A stretch of 64,000 nucleotides of DNA from Chiayiivirga sp. (GCA_022647565.1 JALCLA010000002.1:124001-188000), one strand, 5' to 3'; shown: positions 1-9,829, counted from the stretch's first letter. Numbers and translations are program-made. Notes: a model not told the origin generated them from the sequence alone.

Positions 1-230
1 TGTAGGACAGGCCGAACTGACGCGCGGCCGCGTTGATGCGGACGATCCACAGCGCGCGGAACTGGCGCTTGCGCTGCTTGCGGCCGATGTAGGCGTACTG
101 CTGCGCCTTGGTGACGGCCTGCTTGGCAACGCGGAACACCTTGCGGCGAGCGTTGTAATAGCCCGCGCACGCGAAATGATCTTCTTGTGACGACGACGGG
201 CGGTGACACCACTTTCTTGACTCGTGCCAT
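1..230 (-). CDS. rplT: 50S ribosomal protein L20, C-terminus beyond window, frameshifted
   Basis: L20 binds 23S rRNA early in assembly of the large subunit and in many bacteria represses its own operon. Read from the ATG at 230, the protein starts MARVKK and continues, after frame corrections, with [10 protein letters not shown], then [16 protein letters not shown] and [11 protein letters not shown], all recognisable L20 sequence. At least two single-base frameshifts lie at about 205-215 and 170-180. They are probably sequence errors because the gene is essential. A GGGAG ribosome binding site lies 8 bases before the ATG. It follows rpmI by 12 bases and is the last gene of the thrS-infC-rpmI-rplT cluster visible here; its 3' end is off the left edge. 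Confidence 0.9.
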   Translation of the reverse strand, partial: MARVKKVVSPPVVVTRRSFRVRGLLQRSPQGVPRCQAGRHQGAAVRLHRPQAAQAPVPRAVDRPHQRGRASVRPVL

Positions 231-242
231 GACGTGGCTCCC

Positions 243-440
243 TTAGAGGTACGGCAGCATGCGCTGGACGCGACCCGCGTCTTCAGCACGCACGTGGTTG
301 GTGGCACGAAGGCCGCGCTTACGCTTGGTCGCCTTCTTGGTCAGGATGTGGCTCTTGAAGGCGTGGCCGCACTTGAACTTGCCGGAAGCGGTCTTCCGGA
401 AGCGCTTGGCTGCGGCCCGATTGGTTTTCATCTTGGGCAT
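243..440 (-). CDS. rpmI: 50S ribosomal protein L35
   Basis: L35 is a small basic protein of the large ribosomal subunit. The 65-residue product begins [14 protein letters not shown] and contains [14 protein letters not shown], the usual L35 sequence, at the usual length of 64-66 residues. An AAGGA ribosome binding site lies 7 bases upstream of the ATG. It sits between infC and rplT on the same strand, the standard gammaproteobacterial order, so it is expected to be co-transcribed and under L20 control. The frame is intact. Confidence 0.97.
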   Translation of the reverse strand: MPKMKTNRAAAKRFRKTASGKFKCGHAFKSHILTKKATKRKRGLRATNHVRAEDAGRVQRMLPYL

Positions 441-615
441 GGTGGTTTCCTTGTCGGCTCGATGGCCGGATTCATGTCACTGATGCGAGCGGTGGCCCGC
501 GCCACACTTTCCGTCCGTGCTCACATCGGCTTGTTGATCCGGTTTCCCGGATCGGGATGGAACCCGGCATCTGGCCGGCGTTCCGGTTCGCCTTGCGGCG
601 AAAACTTGCGGCGCC

Positions 616-1133
616 CTACTTCTTCTTGGGCGCCACCATCATGATCATCTGGCGACCTTCGAGTTTCGGCCGCTGTTCGATCGTGACTTCGTCCTTTAGA
701 TCGCCCTCCAGGCGTTGCGCCATGGCCAGACCGAGTTCGGTATGCGCCATTTCGCGACCCTTGAAGCGGATCGTGATCTTCACCTTGTCGCCTTCTGCGA
801 GGAAGCGGCGCAGGTTGCGCAGCTTGACCTCGTAGTCGCCAACCTCGGTCGTCGGGCGGAACTTGAGTTCCTTGATCTCGACCTGCTTCTGCTTCTTCTT
901 CGCCGCGGCGGCCTTCTTCTGCTGCTCGAAGCGAACTTGCCGAAATCCATGATTCGGCACACCGGCGGATCCGCGTTCGGCTGGATCTCGACCAGATCCA
1001 GTCCAGCGTCCTCGGCCATGCTCAGCGCTTCGTCGCGCGACAGGACGCCCACCATCTCGCCGTCGTCCCCGATGACGCGTACCCGCGGGACGCGGATCTC
1101 GAGGTTCTTGCGGTTCAGTTTTTCCGTATTGAT
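616..1133 (-). CDS. infC: Translation initiation factor IF-3, non-AUG (ATC) start, one frameshift
   Basis: IF-3 binds the 30S subunit and rejects wrong start codons and initiator tRNAs. The N-terminal part reads [20 protein letters not shown], followed by [20 protein letters not shown]. The C-terminal part continues [20 protein letters not shown] and ends [14 protein letters not shown]. No ATG precedes the conserved N-terminus. An ATC at 1133 lies 7 bases after a good GAGGA at 1141-1145, and an ATT at 1148 lacks such a site, so I take ATC as the start. A rare AUU or AUC start is the known basis of IF-3 autoregulation. One base is missing near 934, where GKFRFEQQKK should read through; this is probably a sequence error. 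Confidence 0.93.
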
Positions 1134-1174
1134 TCGGCTATCCTCAATCCAATTAACCGTTCCGGGTCAAATAC

Positions 1175-3075
1175 TTAGGCGCCCGGGCCAGCTTCGTCGC
1201 GAAGTCGGGCAATGAACTGGACCGCTCATGCTGCCCAGATCCTCCCCCGAACGCGCGCGCACTGCCACGGCCCCGTTTTCCTTCTCGCGATCGCCGACCA
1301 CGACCAGGTACGGGACTCGTTGCAGCGTGTGTTCGCGGATTTTATACCCGATCTTTTCGTTTCTCAAGTCGCCCACAACCCGGAAGCCTTGATTTGCAAG
1401 GTCTTTTCGGATTGGCCTCGGCGTAATCGGCCTGCGCATCGGTGATGTTGAGCACCACCGCCTGCACCGGCGCCAGCCAGACCGGGAAGTGTCCGGCATG
1501 GTGTTCGATCAGGATGCCGATGAAGCGCTCCATCGAACCGACGATGGCGCGATGCAGCATGACGGGATGGCGCTTGCTCGGTGCTCGTCCACGTATTCGG
1601 CGCCCGAGGCGCCCGGCATCATGAAATCGACCTGCATGGTGCCGACCTGCCAGGCCGCGGCCGATCGAGTCGCGCATGTGGTATTCGATCTTCGGGCCGT
1701 AGAACGCGCCCTCGCCCGGCAGTTCCTCCCATTCCACGCCACAGGCGCGCAGCGCCGCGCGCAGCGCGTCCTCGGCCTTGTCCCAGGTGGCGTCGTCACC
1801 CGAGGCGCGAGTCCGGGCGCAGCGCGATCTTGAGCGAGATCTCGGAGAAGCCGAAGTCGGCATAGACCTTCATTGCCTGCCGATGGAAGCCGTCACTTCC
1901 GACTCGATCTGGTCTCGGTGCAGAAGATGTGGCCGTCGTCCTGGGTGAAGCCGCGCACCCGCATGATGCCGTGCAGCGCACCGGAGGGCTCGTTGCGGTG
2001 GCAGGCGCCGAACTCGCCGTAGCGGATCGGCAGGTCGCGGTAGCTGTGCAGGCCCGGCGTTGAAGACCTGCACGTGGCCCGGGCAATTCATCGGCTTGAC
2101 CGCGTAGGTCCGCTTCTCGGACTCGGTGAAGAACATGTTGTCCTTGTAGTTGTCCCAGTGGCCGGACGCTTCCACAGGCTTACGTCGAGGATCTGCGGGC
2201 AGCGCACTTCCTGGTAGCCCGAGTCGCGGTAGACCCGGCGCATGTACTGCTCGACCACCTGCCAGAGGCTCCAGCCCTTGGGGTGCCAGAACACCATGCC
2301 GGGCGCTTCTTCCTGCTGGTGGAACAGGTCCAGCTGCTTGCCGATCTTGCGGTGGTCGCGCTTCTCGGCTTCCTCGATGCGTGCAGGTAGGCCTTCAGAT
2401 CCTTGTCGCCCAGGCGGTGCCGTAGATGCGCTGCAGCATCTCGTTCTTCGAATCGCCGCGCCAGTAGGCGCCGGCCACCTTCATCAGCTTGAACGCACGG
2501 AGCTTGTCGGTGCCGGGCACGTGCGGGCCGCGGCACAGATCGGTGAACTCGCCCTGCGAATAGAGCGACAGGTCTTCGTTGGCCGGGATCGACTCGATGA
2601 TCTCGGCCTTGTAGTACTCGCCCAGGCCCTTGAAGAAGGCGACCGCATCGTCACGTGACTTGAGCGAACGCGCCACCGGCAACTTCTCGCCCACGATCTT
2701 CAGCATCTCGGCTTCGATCTTCGGCAGATCGTCCGGCGTGAAGGGGCGCTCATAGGCGAAGTCGTAATAGAAGCCGTTGTCGATCACCGGGCCGATGGTC
2801 ACCTGCGCGCCGGGATACAGGCGCTGGACCGCCTGCGCCAGCAGGTGCGCGGTGGAGTGGCGCAGGATCTCAAGCGCGTCGGGGTGCTTCTCGGTGACGA
2901 TCTCGAGCGCGGCGTCGCGCTCGATGCGAAAGCTGGTATCGACCAGCTTGCCGTCGACCTTGCCGGCCAGGGCCGCCTTGGCCAATCCGGCGCCAATCGA
3001 GGCGGCCACGTCGGCCACGGAAACGGAGTGCTCGAACGGACGCTGGCTGCCGTCGGGGAGCGTGATCTGGATCAT
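1175..3075 (-). CDS. thrS: Threonyl-tRNA synthetase, multiple frameshifts
   Basis: ThrRS charges tRNA-Thr in the cytoplasm. Corrected across frames it is about 633 residues, close to the 642 of E. coli. In order there are a TGS domain ([14 protein letters not shown]), an editing domain ([20 protein letters not shown]), and the class II core with [15 protein letters not shown] and [20 protein letters not shown]. The anticodon-binding domain follows with [17 protein letters not shown]. At least six frameshifts break it, near 1215, 1430, 1600, 1800-1900, 2070, 2175 and 2410. Because the gene is essential these are probably indel errors. The ATG at 3075 begins the TGS domain; an upstream in-frame ATG at 3114 would run through the leader hairpin and is rejected. 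It heads the infC-rpmI-rplT cluster, with its stop 41 bases before infC. Confidence 0.93.
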
Positions 3076-3101
3076 CGGGACAATTCCGGGTGCAGGAAAC
3101 G

Positions 3102-3124
3102 AAAAAAGCGCCACGAGGGCGCTT
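3102..3124 (-). terminator. Terminator-like hairpin in the thrS leader (possible attenuator)
   Basis: On the minus strand a perfect 7-bp stem, AAGCGCC/GGCGCTT with loop CTCGT, runs straight into six T residues. It ends 26 bases before the thrS start codon, in the orientation that would stop transcripts heading into thrS. That placement fits a transcription attenuator better than the terminator of another gene, since no minus-strand gene lies between tRNA-Val and thrS. The attenuator role is inference. Confidence 0.65.
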
Positions 3125-3148
3125 GCGACGGCGTGCCTCGGCTGGGGA

Positions 3149-3175
3149 TCAGCGTGGGAAGCGGATAGTCCTCAT
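3149..3175 (-). CDS. Possible thrS leader peptide, 8 residues
   Basis: A tiny minus-strand reading frame, MRTIRFPR followed by TGA, ends 24 bases before the terminator-like hairpin. Its position suits a leader peptide coupled to attenuation. It has only one threonine codon and no obvious ribosome binding site, so the call is weak. GCGAC at 3176-3180 could pair with GTCGC at 3125-3129 as part of an alternative fold. Confidence 0.25.
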   Translation of the reverse strand: MRTIRFPR

Positions 3176-3278
3176 GTCGCACCTCGCCGGGAACAGGCCA
3201 AATCGGATCCGAACGATACGGAAAGGCCTCGGACGAAGCAAGCACGCGCGACGGGGAAAAGCTATTGAGAAGGGCTCG

Positions 3279-3400
3279 GACACCGACTTGCTGCGCGACA
3301 TGATCCAATTCGTGTGCCAGCGCATGATGGAGTTGGATGTCGAGGGCCGCGGCAACGAGGCGCTCGGCGAGCCCAAGCCGGGGGAACGCGTCACGCATCG
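3279..3400 (+). pseudogene. Fragment resembling an IS256-family (mutator-type) transposase N-terminus
   Basis: The plus strand encodes SDTDLLRDMIQFVCQRMMEL followed by DVEG, then a degenerate GEPKPGERVTHR. This resembles the start of IS256-family transposases, where a helix of the type LLRxMLxFxxQRLMELEVE is followed by a GERxPER segment. No DDE catalytic core follows and I see no terminal repeats, so it would be a scrap of an old insertion. It overlaps the region where the thrS promoter should lie on the opposite strand. The rest of 3125-3600 shows no other supported gene. Confidence 0.45.
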
Positions 3401-3603
3401 CTTTCGCCACAGCAGCGAAGTCGCCGACCAACGGATCAAGGCCAGGGAAGCCGCCCGCAAGCGTCGCGCACCAACCACCGACGACCCGACGCAGAGTTAT
3501 CCCCAGACGGCCACCTCGCGTGGCCGTCTTACCCTCGGGTCAGTCTTGAACGACGAGATGGGGTCTTTCTAGATCGGCGCCGACAGCCACACACCCGAAA
3601 CAA

Positions 3604-3634
3604 GAAAACCGCCGATCTGACAGGGCGGTTTTCC
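3604..3634. terminator. Bidirectional terminator-like hairpin
   Basis: AAAACCGCC and GGGCGGTTTT pair across a short loop, giving A-rich and T-rich flanks on both sides. It lies downstream of tRNA-Val on the minus strand. On the plus strand it would stop any transcript from the transposase fragment. Confidence 0.5.
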
Positions 3635-3667
3635 GTATTTTTCCGTACTGGGTGCATTTCGACCAAC

Positions 3668-3687
3668 AAAAAAGCGGCCAAGCCGCT
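3668..3687 (-). terminator. Rho-independent terminator of tRNA-Val
   Basis: On the minus strand AGCGGC and GCCGCT form a 6-bp stem with a three-base loop, followed by six or more T residues. It begins 9 bases after the CCA end of the tRNA gene. Confidence 0.75.
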
Positions 3688-3695
3688 GATTTTAT

Positions 3696-3770
3696 TGGTG
3701 GGCGGTACAGGGTTCGAACCTGTGACCCCTACCATGTCAAGGTAGTGCTCTACCGCTGAGCTAACCGCCC
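3696..3770 (-). tRNA. tRNA-Val (anticodon GAC)
   Basis: The 75-base cloverleaf starts GGGCGGTTAGCTCAGC, has anticodon stem CTACC/GGTAG with loop TTGACAT, a GGTTCGAACC T-arm, and an encoded CCA end. The acceptor arms GGGCGGT and ACCGCCC pair fully. Anticodon GAC reads valine GUC/GUU codons. It stands alone with its own terminator. Confidence 0.96.
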
Positions 3771-4191
3771 GGAGAATCCGTCCGCCGATGGCGGGGCGCG
3801 AAGTCTAGCCCAGCGCGGCGCGCGCGACAACCGACGCCCTCCCCCACGCGATCTACTCGCTCAACGATTCGCCACGCGCCAAGGAGAACTTCGGCAATCG
3901 TTGAACAGCCGCCGAGAGACCGCACCGCCGCAACGGTTGGCAAGGGTGAATCCGTTTCCCGGCACGTGGGCTCTCGGGCTGATCGATCCGGGAAGCCGAT
4001 CGACATGCCGCCGCCGATGCCACCAACGGTATTCCCGGTTGTGACATCGGGCCACGGCATCGGGCGTGCGAGTACGCCATCCACGCGCCAGTGGCCCGGC
4101 GGCTTCCTGCGTCTGCTCGACCGGGCGTATCCGCGAGCGAGTCACCGCGCTTGTGCACACCCGTTCGGCACCCGATCGACCGCCTCGTTTT
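3771..4191. other. Intergenic region between tRNA-Val and the siderophore receptor
   Basis: About 420 bases with short open frames on both strands, none with recognisable protein features or a convincing ribosome binding site. It should hold the tRNA-Val promoter near its left end. I see no clear gene. Confidence 0.5.
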
Positions 4192-4210
4192 ATTGCGAAC
4201 GGTTTGCATT
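4192..4210 (+). promoter_or_regulatory. Candidate Fur box
   Basis: The 19-base sequence ATTGCGAACGGTTTGCATT is an imperfect 9-1-9 palindrome with 7 of 9 pairs matching. This is the classic Fur-box geometry. It lies 50 bases before the siderophore receptor start, so iron-dependent repression of this operon is plausible. It is a pattern match only. Confidence 0.4.
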
Positions 4211-4259
4211 TGCACTTTCGGTACCCGAAAATGCCCCTTCGACTCGAAGGGTTCAGGAC

Positions 4260-6365
4260 ATGATGATCAAGAAGATTCCAAGTCGCCGGCCGCTTGCTGC
4301 AGCCATGATTCTGGTCATGGCGACGATGAATTCGGGCCATGCGCAAGCCGCGAATGCATCCGAGCCGGATGCCGCCACCTTGGACAAGCTGGTGGTGGTC
4401 GCCGAGAGTGCCACCACGGCAACCAAGACCGATACGCCCTTGCTGGAAACCCCGCAGGCGATCAGTGTCGTCCCGTCAGAGCTGTTCCAGGCCCGCGGCG
4501 CGCAGAACGTCCAGGAAACGTTGCGCTACAGCGCCGGTGCCACGGCAGAAGCATTCGGACTGGACACCCGTTCCGACGTCTCCAGCGTGCGGGGCCTCGA
4601 TCCGATGCAATACCTGGACGGGATGCGCAAGATCTACAACTACAGCCCGATCGCTCGTACCGATGTCTACACCCTCGACCGGGTGGAACTCCTGCGCGGG
4701 CCCTCGTCGGTGCTCTACGGCGCAGGCAGCAACGGCGGCATCATCAACACCATCAGCAAGCGTCCGCAGTTCTCGCGCTCGGGCGATGTGGGGCTGCAGT
4801 ACGGCAGCCACGACCGTGCCCAGTTGCAAGTCGATCTCACCGGCCCGCTCGGCGAGGATGGCAACCTGGCCGGTCGCGTGGTCGGCGTGGCGCGTGACAG
4901 TGGCATGCAGACTGACGTCCTGCAGGACGACCGCCAGTTGTTGTCGCCATCACTGACCTGGCGTCCCTCCGATCGCTCCGAGGTCACTTTCATCGGCTTG
5001 TTCCAGCGCGACGAGACCGGCTCCAGCCAGCAGTTCCTGCCTGTGGTGTCGACCCTGCAAGGAACCGGTTCGCGCCGTCTGGACTCGTCCACGTTCCTCG
5101 GAGACAAGGACTACGACCGCCTCGATGCACGTCAGGACGCGGCAACAGTGCTCGTGGAGCACCGCTTTAGCGATGCCATGACCCTGCGCAGCAATGCGAG
5201 ATACATCGACGCGCGCACCACCTTCCAGGAGATCTTCCCGGACGTCTACAGCAACCCTCTGGATCCGTTCATCGACGATGACGATCGCGTTCTGAACCGG
5301 AATGCCTACGCGATCAAGCCGGACATCGGGATCCTCACCAACGACAACACGGTCGAGTATTCCTTTGCCAGCGGCGCCTTCGACCATCGCCTTCTGGTCG
5401 GCGCGGACTACAGCGACTTCCGCCAGAGCTCGTACTCGGCCTTCGGCATGATCACGCCAATCGACGCCTACGATCCGGTTTCGAGCGGCGTGGTCGGCCC
5501 CGCCTATGGCCGCGATCCGAACCAGCGCAACACGCAGTTGGGCCTGTACGTGCAGGATCATGTCCGCTACGCCGACCGTGTCGCCCTGGTACTCGGCCTG
5601 CGACGCGACCGCGCCCGCTCCGACACCCAAGGCTCCCCTGCGCAGACCGACGAAGCCACGACCTTTCGAGCTGGTCTGATCGGCGAAGTCGCACCGGGCT
5701 GGTCGCCCTATCTGAGCTACTCCGAATCGTTCCTGCCCGTGGCGGGCCTCGACTTCTATGACGTCGCATTCAAGCCGGTGCGCGGCAGCCAGTACGAAGC
5801 CGGCATGAAGTGGGCGCCGCGCCGCGACGCGCTGCTCACCGCCACGGTCTACCGGATCGAGGAAACCAACCGCGCCACCAATGACCCGCAGAACGTGCTG
5901 AATGTGGTCCAGACCGGCGAGATCCGTTCGCAGGGCTTCGAACTGGAAGGTGCCTTCGTCCTCGCCGGCTTCAGCATCAATGCCAACTACAGCTACAACG
6001 ATGCCGAAGTGACGCGCAGCAACTTTGCACCAGAAGTCGGCCAGCGCCTGAGCGACACACCGAAGCACCTGGCCTCGGCCTGGGTCGCACGAAGCATTGC
6101 CGTCGGGACCGATGCGCAATTGCACATCGGGGTGGGTGCGCGTCGCGTGGGATAGACCTTGTCCACGAGTTCGGCCGGCGCGCTGCGCACCCCGGCCTAT
6201 GCGCTGGCTGATGCGCTCCTGGCCTACGACCTTCGCGACTGGTCGCTGTCGCTGAACGCCACGAACCTGTTCGACAAGGAATACTTCGCGCCCTGCCGGG
6301 CGTTCGGTGACTGCTTCACCGGAAACGGGCGCTCGCTCATCGGCACCCTCGCCTACCGGTTCTGA
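4260..6365 (+). pseudogene. TonB-dependent siderophore receptor interrupted by an in-frame TAG
   Basis: An outer-membrane receptor for ferric siderophores driven by TonB. The start MMIKKIPSRRPLAAAMILVM forms a signal peptide ending near GHAQA. A plug domain follows with KLVVVAES and ETPQAISVVPSELF, typical of siderophore receptors, then YLDGMRKIYNYSPIARTDVY and LRGPSSVLYGAGSNGGIINT. The barrel ends at LNATNLFDKEYFAPC and GRSLIGTLAYRF, with terminal phenylalanine as in outer-membrane proteins. Full length would be 701 residues. A TAG at 6153-6155 (codon 632) interrupts the same frame, and homology resumes at once with STSSAGALRTPAYALADALL. A single base change such as CAG to TAG would explain it; whether it is a real mutation or an error cannot be told. 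A PepSY gene follows after 5 bases. Confidence 0.88.
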
Positions 6366-6370
6366 GTCAC

Positions 6371-7522
6371 ATGCAACGCCGCGCACTCAAGGCATGGTTC
6401 ATTGTCCACAAGTGGACCAGCCTGGTGTGCACGGCGTTCCTGCTCTTGCTGTGCGTGACGGGACTACCGCTGGTTGTCTGGGAAGAGATTGCCGATCTGG
6501 CCAGCGCCGATCCGGTTGCGGCGCCCGTGGCAGAAGGGACGCCGCGCGCCAACGTGGATGAACTGATCCAGCGCGCGCTGGATCGCTATCCCAGCGACGT
6601 ACCCTTGTTCTTCGGCTGGGACGAGCATCCGCCGCTGGTCTACGTGAACACGGGCGCACGGCCGGATACGCCTCCACCGCAAATGCACACCGTCATGCTG
6701 AACGAGTACACCGGGGAAGTTGTTCCGGCACCACAGTTCAATGAAGGCGTGATGTACTTCATCTACCGACTGCACACTGATGTGTTCGTCGGCCTGTACG
6801 GGACCCTTTTCCTCGGCCTGATGGCGCTGCTGTTCGTGGCCTCCATCGTCTCGGGAGTCGTGCTCTACGCGCCCTTCATGCGCAAGCTTTCATTCGGCAC
6901 CTTGCGCACGCGGAACAGCCGGCGCCTAGCATGGCTCGACCTGCACAATCTGCTGGGCATCGTGACCGTTTCGTGGGCGTTGGTGGTCGGGCTGACAGGA
7001 GCGATCAACACCCTGGCCGACCCCTTGCAGGCGTCCTGGCAAGCGGCGGAGATGGCGAGGCTGACCGAAGTTGATCGCAATGCTCCATTGCCGACACAAC
7101 TCGCGTCACTGGACGCCGCCATCGCCACCGCGCGGGCGGCCCAGCCCGACATGAAGCCCGCCTTCGTCAGCTATCCGGGCACGGGCTACAGCGGCGGGCA
7201 TCACTATGGCGTCTTCATGCGCGGCAATACGCCCTTGACCGAACGCCTGTACCAGCCGGTGCTGATCGATGCGACGACAGGTGCGATGACGGCGCAACCT
7301 CGACGGCCTCTGTACATGACCATCTTGCTGCTGTCCCAGCCACTGCATTTTGGCGACTACGGCGGACTGCCACTGAAGATCCTGTGGATCGCCCTTGGCC
7401 TGGTCACCATTCTGGTCTTGGCGAGCGGGCTGTACCTCTGGGTCAGGCGCGGCGCGACCGAAATCCGGTTCGCCGAACTGGAGAGCGGCTTGCAGGCATC
7501 GGCGCGAAGCGTCGCATCGTGA
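6371..7522 (+). CDS. PepSY-associated membrane protein (PiuB-like)
   Basis: An inner-membrane protein of the PepSY_TM type, 383 residues, often found beside siderophore receptors and suspected to help periplasmic reduction or release of iron. There are about four membrane helices: KWTSLVCTAFLLLLCVTGLP near residue 20, FVGLYGTLFLGLMALLFVAS near 140, a helix at LLGIVTVSWALVVGLTGAI near 195, and IALGLVTILVLASGLYLWVR near 345. VHKW near the N-terminus and HxDVFVGLYG are family features. It begins 5 bases after the receptor and overlaps the next gene by four bases, so the three are an operon. Confidence 0.85.
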   Translation: MQRRALKAWFIVHKWTSLVCTAFLLLLCVTGLPLVVWEEIADLASADPVAAPVAEGTPRANVDELIQRALDRYPSDVPLFFGWDEHPPLVYVNTGARPDTPPPQMHTVMLNEYTGEVVPAPQFNEGVMYFIYRLHTDVFVGLYGTLFLGLMALLFVASIVSGVVLYAPFMRKLSFGTLRTRNSRRLAWLDLHNLLGIVTVSWALVVGLTGAINTLADPLQASWQAAEMARLTEVDRNAPLPTQLASLDAAIATARAAQPDMKPAFVSYPGTGYSGGHHYGVFMRGNTPLTERLYQPVLIDATTGAMTAQPRRPLYMTILLLSQPLHFGDYGGLPLKILWIALGLVTILVLASGLYLWVRRGATEIRFAELESGLQASARSVAS

Positions 7523-7716
7523 ACACGAATCGTCCGAGCGAGCGTGGCCGCGCGTGGCCCAACACCTTCGCCATGCCTGCGGTGATAGCCCTGGTCAGTC
7601 TGGTTGGCCTGCTCGCCGCGCTCGTTGGCGACGGATTGTTTGACGTGCTGTCATGGCTCGCGCTCGGCACTGTCTTGGCGGCACTGGCGTGGGCGGCGCT
7701 CTTTCGGCGGCAATAG
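7519..7716 (+). CDS. Small two-helix membrane protein of the iron-uptake operon
   Basis: Starting from the GTG at 7519, which overlaps the TGA of the PepSY gene (GTGA), the product is 65 residues. It begins MNTNRPSERGRAW and has two hydrophobic stretches, AVIALVSLVGLLAAL and LSWLALGTVLAALAWAALF. Similar small membrane proteins follow PepSY genes in related bacteria as I recall (perhaps the DUF4175 group, not verified). The function is unknown. Translational coupling to the PepSY gene suggests a shared role in iron acquisition. Confidence 0.65.
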   Translation: MNTNRPSERGRAWPNTFAMPAVIALVSLVGLLAALVGDGLFDVLSWLALGTVLAALAWAALFRRQ

Positions 7717-7943
7717 CCTCAAGCGCAGAACCTGCACGACGATAGAGCCACAGGCCTCGGAGTTTGTCGCTCGACGCCAGGAACGACAAGTCGCAACGCC
7801 GCCACCGCGCGACGGCTCGCCGCAACAGCAATTGACTCCACCGGGCCGATGCCAAGACTGGCAATCGACCGGTCGAGCCTGCGGGCGCGCTCATCCGAAA
7901 GTCGTGCCTTGCATGAGCCACGCACCCGGCGAAAAGACGCGCG

Positions 7944-9829
7944 TCAGCCCACCAGCGCCTGCGCCTTGATCCGCCGGATCTCGTCGCGCAAGCGACCGGC
8001 CTGTTCGAACTCCAGGTCGCGTGCATGCTGGTACATCTGCTGTTCGAGCTTCTTCAGGTGTCCGGCAAGCCGGTCCGGCGACATGCCGGCATAGTCGGCG
8101 CTCGCCTACGATGCCGTGCGCGGCGTTGTACTCCACCTGCTTTTGGCGGCGGCGATCGGTCTCGTCGATCGCGGCCTGCATCGAGCGCGTGATGCTGTCG
8201 GCGTAGAGGATGGCCTTGCCGCGCAGGTTGCGCGCGGCGCGGCCGATGGTCTGGATCAGCGAGCCCGTGGCGCGCAGGAAGCCTTCCTTGTCGGCATCCA
8301 GGATCGCCACCAGCGACACCTCGGGCATGTCCAGGCCCTCGCGCAGCAGGTTGATGCCCACCAGCACGTCGAACAGGCCCAGGCGCAGGTCGCGGATGAT
8401 CTCCACGCGCTCCACCGTCTCAACGTCCGAGTGCAGGTAGCGCACCTTGACCCCGTGCTCGCCGAGGTATTCGGTCAGGTTCTCGGCCATGCGCTTGGTC
8501 AGCGTGGTGATCAGCACGCGGTCGCCCATGGCGACGCGCTCGTTGATCTCGCCCAGCACGTCGTCGACCTGGGTGGCGACCGGGCGGATCTCGACCTGCG
8601 GATCGATCAGCCCGGTGGGCCGCACCACCAGCTCCACCATGTGGTCGCCGCACTTCTCACGTTCGTACGGCCGGGCGTGGCCGAGACGAAGATGCTGCGC
8701 GGCGCACGCCGCTCCCACTCCTCGAACGCAGCGGCCGGTTGTCCAGCGCCGACGGCAGGCGGAACCCGTACTCCACCAGCGTCTCCTTGCGCGAGCGGTC
8801 GCCCTTGTACATCGCGCCCGAGCTGCGGAATCGTCACGTGCGACTCGTCCACCACCAGCAGCGCATCGGGCGGCAGGTAGTCGAACAGGCGGCGGCGGCT
8901 CGCCCGGCGCGTGCCCGGTGAGGTGGCGCGAGTAGTTCTCGATGCCGTTGCAGTAGCCGATCTCGGCCATCATTTCGAGGTCGAAGGGTGCGCTGCTGCA
9001 GGCGCTGCGCCTCCACCAGCTTGTTCGCGCCGTAGAGCTGCTCCAGCCGTTCCTTCAGTTCGGCTTGATCGTCTCGATCGCCTCCAGCACGGTGCGCTCG
9101 CGCGCGTGGCGTAGTGCGTCTTCGGGTAGATGGTGTAGCGCGGGATCTTGCGCAGGATCTCGCCGGTGAGCGGATCGAACAGCGAGAGATTCTCGATCTC
9201 GCCGTCGAACAGCTCGATGCGCAGCGCTTCCACGTCGCTCTCGGCCGGATGCACGTCGATCACCTCGCCGCGCACGCGGTAAGGTGCCGCGCCGCACTTC
9301 GAACTCGTTGCGCTGTACTGCATTCGGTGAGGCGGCGGATCAGTTCGCGCTGGTCGATGCGGTCGCCGCGCACCATGTGCAGCACCATCTTGAAGTATTC
9401 GTTCGGATCGCCGAGGCCGTAGATCGCCGACACCGTGGCCACCACGATCGCGTCCTTGCGTTCGATCAGCAGGCCTTGGTGGCCGAGAGCCGCATCTGCT
9501 CGATGTGCTCGTTGATCGAGGAATCCTTCTCGATGTAGGTATCCGAGGACGGGATGTAGGCTTCGGGCTGGTAGTAGTCGTAGTAGCTGACGAAATACTC
9601 CACCGCGTTGTGCGGGAAGAACTCCTTGAACTCGCCGTAAAGCTGCGCCGCCAGCGTCTTGTTCGGCGCCAGCACCAGGGTCGGGCGCTGCACCTGCTCC
9701 ACCACGTTGGCGATGGTGTAGGTCTTGCCCGAACCGGTGACGCCGAGCAGGGTCTGTTGCGCGAGGCCGGCCTCGAATCCGCCGACCAGGCGCCGGATCG
9801 CCTCGGGCTGATCACCCGCGGGCTGGAAC
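7944..9829 (-). CDS. uvrB: Excinuclease ABC subunit B, N-terminus missing, many frameshifts
   Basis: UvrB is the helicase-like damage-verification subunit of nucleotide excision repair. Conserved parts appear in order: [20 protein letters not shown] (Walker A), [112 protein letters not shown] and [10 protein letters not shown] UvrC-binding tail follows, ending [10 protein letters not shown]. Roughly ten single-base frameshifts break it, for example near 9473, 9320, 9295, 9110, 9000, 8890, 8820, 8735, 8675 and 8105. Homology begins abruptly at [15 protein letters not shown], about a dozen residues into the usual protein. The sequence before it belongs to the ybbP-like permease, and no native start codon or ribosome binding site is present. 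Confidence 0.92.

Noticed and set aside
3149..3478. Minus-strand open frame of about 109 codons over the thrS leader
   Set aside because: Only its last eight codons are kept as a possible leader peptide; the rest overlaps the transposase scrap and has no protein character.
3853..4346. Minus-strand open frames opposite the siderophore receptor start
   Set aside because: Overlap the receptor and its Fur-like box, with no homology or start signal; shadows of GC-rich sequence.
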